Part shown: positions 60,457 through 64,000 of the stretch, one piece after another | How positions within the stretch are numbered: the first letter of the stretch is position 1 | Layout of the letters: every line of letters begins with the position of its first letter | Source: Raineyella sp. LH-20 | Lineage (GTDB): Bacteria; Actinomycetota; Actinomycetes; Propionibacteriales; Propionibacteriaceae | Direction of reading: 5' to 3' | Length of the DNA: 64,000 nt | NCBI RefSeq assembly: GCF_033110965.1 | Contig: NZ_CP137003.1 | Coordinates: 3,534,001-3,598,000, forward strand | Position numbers and translations under genes: made by a program | The notes under the pieces: generated by a model | The model's database searches: none | Seen by the model: the letters and a program-made list of their open reading frames with translations, nothing else | What the model was told of the DNA's origin: nothing

Positions 60457-60538
60457 GCCGGAGTGGTGGAACTGGCAGACACGCAGGATTTAGGTTCCTG
60501 TGCCGCAAGGCGTGAGGGTTCGAGTCCCTTCTCCGGCA
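60457..60538 (+). tRNA. tRNA-Leu(TAG)
   Basis: 82 nt with a long variable arm. Acceptor GCCGGAG pairs CTCCGGC; anticodon loop TTTAGGT (anticodon TAG); T-arm GGTTCGAGTCC. No CCA encoded after the discriminator A. Confidence 0.96.
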
Positions 60539-60664
60539 CTCGCCGGCCGTCTACTCGGCGTGAAACACCGACCATTCTCAGGCTCCCCGACCACTCTCAG
60601 GCTCGCCGACGCTCCGCGGCAACACCGACCGAATACGGGGGAATACGGTCGGGGGAACCGACCA

Positions 60665-60781
60665 ACGTCGGGCTCCGCGAGAATCGTCGGCCTCCGCGAG
60701 AATCGTCGACCTCCGCGAGAATCGTCGACCTCCGAAGAGCCATCGACCTCCGGGGAACCATCAACCTCCGGTTAATCACCG
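60665..60781. repeat. Degenerate 18-19 bp repeats, first block
   Basis: Several imperfect copies of CCTCCGCGAGAATCGTCGA grading into CCTCCGGGGAACCATCAA, directly before the second block. Units drift from 19 to 18 bp. No gene in 60539-61097. Confidence 0.7.
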
Positions 60782-60907
60782 GCCCCCCAAGAACCATCGG
60801 CCCCGCAAGAACCATCGGCCCCACGAAAACCATCGGCCCCACGAAAACCATCAGCCCCACGAAAACCATCAGCCCCACGAAAACCATCAGCCCCACGAAA
60901 ACCATCG
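60782..60907. repeat. Seven 18-bp tandem repeats, second block
   Basis: Unit GCCCCACGAAAACCATCR; seven head-to-tail copies from 60782 to 60907, five of them perfect apart from the final base. Unlike a CRISPR, there are no spacers. Confidence 0.95.
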
Positions 60908-61097
60908 GGGACCTCGAACGGCGCCGAGGCGGCTCCGGGCGCCTGACCCGATGACCCGACCGACGCGGGCGTACGGCCTCCCGCCGACCATCGGCTCCCC
61001 CGCGAGGCCGCAGGTCGTCCGGGCCACCCGGCGGGGGCGCCCCTGCGCGCCGACCCTGGCCAACTTCGCGGTCCAGCCGGAGCTGGGCGCGGCCGGG

Positions 61098-61865
61098 TCA
61101 GCCCTGCGCGCCGACCCTGGCCTCCTCCTCGGCGGACGTCTCGCCCTTGTCACCCGTCAGGGCACCGTACGTGAGACCGGCGATCGCCGCGCCGACCAGC
61201 GGGGCGACGATGAACAGCCACACCTGGGACAGCGGGCCGGCACCCCCGAACCAGGCCACGCCCAGCGAGCGGGCGGGGTTGACCGACGTGTTGGTGACCG
61301 GGATCGAGATCAGGTGGATCAGCGTCAGCGTCAGGCCGATCGCCAGCGGGGCGAATCCTTTGGGAGCCTTCGCGGACGTGACGCCGAGGATCACCCACAA
61401 GAACACCGCGGTCAGCACGACCTCGGTGACAGCAGCCGCGGCCAAACCGTACCCGTTCGGCGACAGCGCACCGTAGCCGTTGGTGGCGAAGCCCGACTGG
61501 ACCGCGTCGAATCCGTCCCGGCCCGAGGCGATGACGAAGAGGACGCCGCCGGCCACGGTGGCACCCACCAGCTGGGCCAGCCAGTACGGCACGACCGCGG
61601 CCCACTCGACCCGCCGGGCGAGAGCGCAGCCGAGGGTGACGGCCGGGTTGAAGTGACCGCCGGAGATGTGCCCCAGGGCGTACGCCCCGGTGAGCACCGT
61701 GAGGCCGAACGCCAGGGCGACGCCGACGAAGCCGATGCCCATGTTGACGCCTTCCGGCGCGAGCACCTTGGCAGCGAGCACGGCCGACCCGCAGCCACCG
61801 AGGACCAGCCAGAACGTGCCCAGGAATTCCGCCCACAGGCGCTTGCTCATCGTTGGGTTGTGCAT
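61098..61865 (-). CDS. aqpZ: Aquaporin Z-type water channel
   Basis: 255 residues from ATG 61865 (GGGAGAAT upstream). Six helices and both NPA loops: [10 protein letters not shown] and SVNPARSLG (NPAR being aquaporin rather than glycerol facilitator type). The selectivity-filter His is suggested by [19 protein letters not shown]. It permits rapid water flow across the membrane during osmotic change. The gene is monocistronic. Confidence 0.95.
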   Translation of the reverse strand: MHNPTMSKRLWAEFLGTFWLVLGGCGSAVLAAKVLAPEGVNMGIGFVGVALAFGLTVLTGAYALGHISGGHFNPAVTLGCALARRVEWAAVVPYWLAQLVGATVAGGVLFVIASGRDGFDAVQSGFATNGYGALSPNGYGLAAAAVTEVVLTAVFLWVILGVTSAKAPKGFAPLAIGLTLTLIHLISIPVTNTSVNPARSLGVAWFGGAGPLSQVWLFIVAPLVGAAIAGLTYGALTGDKGETSAEEEARVGAQG

Positions 61866-61985
61866 GGTGATTCTCCCTTCTGCCGCGCCGGGAAGGCGGG
61901 CTTGGCCTCACCCTAGGGAGCGGAAGGTTCGCGATCCGGGCTCGTCAGCGCCACGGCCGACGAGAATCGGCGTTGTCACAGCGAA

Positions 61986-62768
61986 TCAGCAGCCGTCGAA
62001 GATGTCGCACAGCATCACGCCAGGGACGGGCGGCGGCCAGACCACGGTGGCCCATTCGTGGGCGACGATCGGTCGCAACTGACCGATGTCGGCGGGCGAT
62101 CCGGCCAACACGTGGAGCTGGCTGTGGTGTTGCTCGATCCCGGCCATCACCCGGTCGACCACCGTCCGACAGTCGACCGTCAGGCCGATCTCGTCGTCGG
62201 GCACGCCGCGCCAGTGGTAGAGACTCGTCGGGTCGAACGGCGGCAGGTCCAGGGCACGCCGGCGCTGCTGCCAGCGGTCGAACTCGCTCTGCGGCAGGAC
62301 ATGGTGCAGGAGACGTCGAAGACCCGGGCAGCCGTCGGCCCGGAGACGGGCGAAGGCGGCGTCGACAGCGGCCCCGACCGCGATGTGGTCCGGATGACCG
62401 GTGACGCCGTCCGGTCCGAAGGTCGCGACCACCTCGGGCGTCTCGGACGCGAGGACAGCGGCGACCCGGTCGACGAGGTCGGCGTGAGGGATCTCGGCCA
62501 GTCGGCCGTCCGGAAGGCCGAGCCATTCGAGACGATCCGGCGGACGACCGACGGCGCGCCACGCGGCGACGCACTCGTGCCGCCGGATCACGCCCAGTGA
62601 CTCCCGGGTCGCCGGGAAATCGTCCCGGATGTGGCCCGCTTCGCCGTCGGTGGCCTGGACGAGGACGAAACGGAAGCCGTCTTCTCGGGCGTGTTTCGCC
62701 ACGGTGCCCGCCCAGGTCAGGGCGTCATCATCGGGATGGGCCACCACGACCGCGAACGTGCCGGTCAT
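61986..62768 (-). CDS. LmbE/PIG-L family N-deacetylase
   Basis: 260 residues from ATG 62768. VAHPDDDALTWAG (AHPDDE-type metal site, here with third Asp) and GHPDHIAVG (His ligands) identify the fold. Relatives MshB and Mca act in mycothiol metabolism; this protein is of that size and may deacetylate or cleave a mycothiol-like conjugate, but the rest of the pathway is absent here. A GlxR-like site lies 30 nt upstream. Confidence 0.88.
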   Translation of the reverse strand: MTGTFAVVVAHPDDDALTWAGTVAKHAREDGFRFVLVQATDGEAGHIRDDFPATRESLGVIRRHECVAAWRAVGRPPDRLEWLGLPDGRLAEIPHADLVDRVAAVLASETPEVVATFGPDGVTGHPDHIAVGAAVDAAFARLRADGCPGLRRLLHHVLPQSEFDRWQQRRRALDLPPFDPTSLYHWRGVPDDEIGLTVDCRTVVDRVMAGIEQHHSQLHVLAGSPADIGQLRPIVAHEWATVVWPPPVPGVMLCDIFDGC

Positions 62769-62797
62769 GGCACCAGGATGCCACCGCCACCCCGAAA

Positions 62798-62813
62798 AGT
62801 GACCTACCTCACA
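62798..62813. promoter_or_regulatory. CRP/GlxR-like site before the LmbE gene
   Basis: AGTGACCTACCTCACA matches TGTGA-N6-TCACA with one mismatch, 30 nt upstream of the LmbE-like start and overlapping the stop of the EamA gene. Confidence 0.5.
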
Positions 62814-63979
62814 CCGGGATGGGTCTCGGCGGCTCCGGACGTCACCGCCTCGGGGCAGGCCGACTCGGCGCGAGTCGCCTCGGCACGGATCGACTCGGCA
62901 CGTGTCACCTCAGCAGGGATCGCCGCACCGCGAGTCGCAACAGCCCGTGTCGCCCCAGCGCGAGTCGCAACAGCGCGAGTCGCCCCAGCCTGTGTCGCCC
63001 GAGCACGTGTCGCCCCAGCAGGTGTCGCCCCAACACGTGTCGACGCAGCGCCTGGCGTCGGCGCAGGACGGTCTGTCGACCGAAGGCCCTTGGCCGGCAA
63101 CTGGGAGACGATGATCCCGGCGAGCATCAGCGCCGCCCCGAGGTAACCGGTCGGTGCCATCCGCTCGCCCAGGAAGAGCGCGCCGCCGAGCGCACCGAAC
63201 ACCGTCTCCAGGCTCATGATCAGCGCCGCGTGCGACGGCAGCGCGTCGCGTTGCCCGACCACCTGCAGGGTGTAGGCGACACCCACCGAGACCAGTCCTG
63301 CGTACGCGATCGGCCCGATCACCGTGGGCAGCCCGGCGAACGGGGCGTCCTCGACGAGCATCGCGGCCACGGCGGCGTACAGGCTGTTGGCGACGAACTG
63401 CGCGACCGACAGCCGCAACGGATCCAGCCGCCGGGAGAACCGACTCACCGCGAGGATGTGTCCGGTCCAGAAGACCGTGCTGATCAGGCACAGCAGGTCG
63501 CCGGTGTTGATGGCACCCGGTCCACCGATCATCGTCAGCAGGTAGAGACCGACCACCGCGAGGCCCGCGCCAGCCCAGATGCTGCCGCGGATCCGGTGTC
63601 CGAGCACCAGGCCGGCCAACGGCACGGTCACCACGTACAGCCCGGTGACGAACGCCGCGCTACCGGCCGTGGTGTACTGCAGCGCGATCTGCTGCAGGGA
63701 CGAGCCGACGAAGAGCAGCACCCCGATCAACAGACCCGGTCGTACGACGGCTCTCCAGCGACGTCGCCGCTCGGCCCGCGTGAGAGCGTGGTGATGATCG
63801 AGCCAGGCGATCACCGGCAACAACGACAGGGCGCCGAGCAGGAACCGTGAGGAGTTGAAGGTGAAAGCGCCGACCTGGGCACCCGCCACCTGCGCCACGA
63901 ACGCGAATCCCCAGATGGCCGCGGCCAGCAGCAGAAGAAGATTGGCTCGGGTACGACGGGAACCGGCGAGGACGCTCAC
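62804..63979 (-). CDS. EamA/DMT-family transporter with repetitive C-terminus
   Basis: 391 residues from GTG 63979 (AAAGGA upstream). Ten helices with two EamA repeats: LLAAAIWGFAFVAQVAG and the second-half SLETVFGALGGALFLGERM. The last 90 residues are a hydrophilic Ala-Thr-Arg-Gly array (ATRAGATRAVATR and variants, 15-bp DNA units), which has no counterpart in the family (usual length about 290-310). It probably exports a metabolite. Confidence 0.88.
   Translation of the reverse strand: MSVLAGSRRTRANLLLLLAAAIWGFAFVAQVAGAQVGAFTFNSSRFLLGALSLLPVIAWLDHHHALTRAERRRRWRAVVRPGLLIGVLLFVGSSLQQIALQYTTAGSAAFVTGLYVVTVPLAGLVLGHRIRGSIWAGAGLAVVGLYLLTMIGGPGAINTGDLLCLISTVFWTGHILAVSRFSRRLDPLRLSVAQFVANSLYAAVAAMLVEDAPFAGLPTVIGPIAYAGLVSVGVAYTLQVVGQRDALPSHAALIMSLETVFGALGGALFLGERMAPTGYLGAALMLAGIIVSQLPAKGLRSTDRPAPTPGAASTRVGATPAGATRARATQAGATRAVATRAGATRAVATRGAAIPAEVTRAESIRAEATRAESACPEAVTSGAAETHPGVR
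62868..63060 (-). repeat. 15-bp tandem repeats coding the C-terminus of the EamA protein
   Basis: Irregular units related to GTCGCCCCAGCGCGA, with GTGTCGCC and CGAGTCGC alternating. They stay in frame and end just before the gene's stop. Confidence 0.8.
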
Positions 63980-64000
63980 CGACCGATCCTTTCACGTCTC

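Noticed and set aside
60782-60907. Possible CRISPR array
   Set aside because: The 18-bp units are head-to-tail without spacers, and there are no cas genes.
60539-60954. Plus-strand frame through the minisatellite as a gene
   Set aside because: It starts inside the tRNA-Leu and consists mostly of repeat units (PTKTIS-like); no ribosome site.

Overview
The window is high-GC actinobacterial DNA. Most genes have strong G/C third-position bias, GTG starts are common, many gene pairs overlap as ATGA or TGATG, and the MurT/GatD lipid II amidation pair is present. Gene content (copper nitrite reductase fusion, mhp-type ring cleavage, MurT/GatD) fits a propionibacterial or related lineage, but the genus cannot be named from this sequence.

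Region 1 (1 to about 8.3 kb) is the end of an integrated conjugative element with visibly lower GC. It holds a 5'-truncated MobF relaxase-helicase, a small membrane protein, a DprA-like protein, a tiny Cys-rich protein overlapping a D12-class adenine methyltransferase, a convergent ParB-like protein with a possible HEPN/DUF4145-like tail, and a helix-turn-helix protein. A large hairpin and further repeats lie at the probable boundary (8236-8435).

Region 2 (8.5-32.3 kb) is core-like chromosome: acyl-CoA dehydrogenase, cation diffusion facilitator, PfkB kinase, murT-gatD, a DnaQ-like exonuclease with a CBS/DUF294 protein, a Rieske protein, a thioesterase, an MFS-IclR pair, and a nitrite-respiration locus (FMN-binding protein, Crp/Fnr regulator, membrane protein, and a membrane-cupredoxin-NirK fusion). 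An S49 peptidase, a drug-type ABC exporter and a DUF72 protein follow.

Region 3 (about 32.5-41.1 kb) looks like a horizontally acquired catabolic island. It abuts a truncated ABC-2 permease on the left and an IS3-type transposase remnant on the right. It encodes a ribose-type ABC importer, LacI regulator, ribokinase-like kinase, phosphotriesterase-family hydrolase, PF07090 amidotransferase-like protein, TenA-like protein and M28 peptidase. Two matching LacI palindromes sit in the divergent promoter.

Region 4 (41.6-50.1 kb) is a minus-strand cluster: two secreted serine hydrolases, an 898-residue secreted protein of unknown function, and a LuxR-type two-component system. A shared box with a GACCTAGGTC-like core recurs three times, twice about 85 nt upstream of a start codon.

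Region 5 (50.2-64 kb) has two near-identical tRNA-Lys(CTT) genes flanking a DsbA-VKOR oxidative-folding pair, a GroES paralogue with a DUF3618 protein, and a TetR-controlled mhp-like aromatic ring-cleavage operon. It ends with an MFS exporter, Bcp peroxiredoxin, tRNA-Leu(TAG), aquaporin, a LmbE deacetylase and an EamA transporter.

A striking feature of the whole window is the number of short tandem repeats (9-37 bp units) at or just past the 3' ends of genes, several of them spanning the stop codon.
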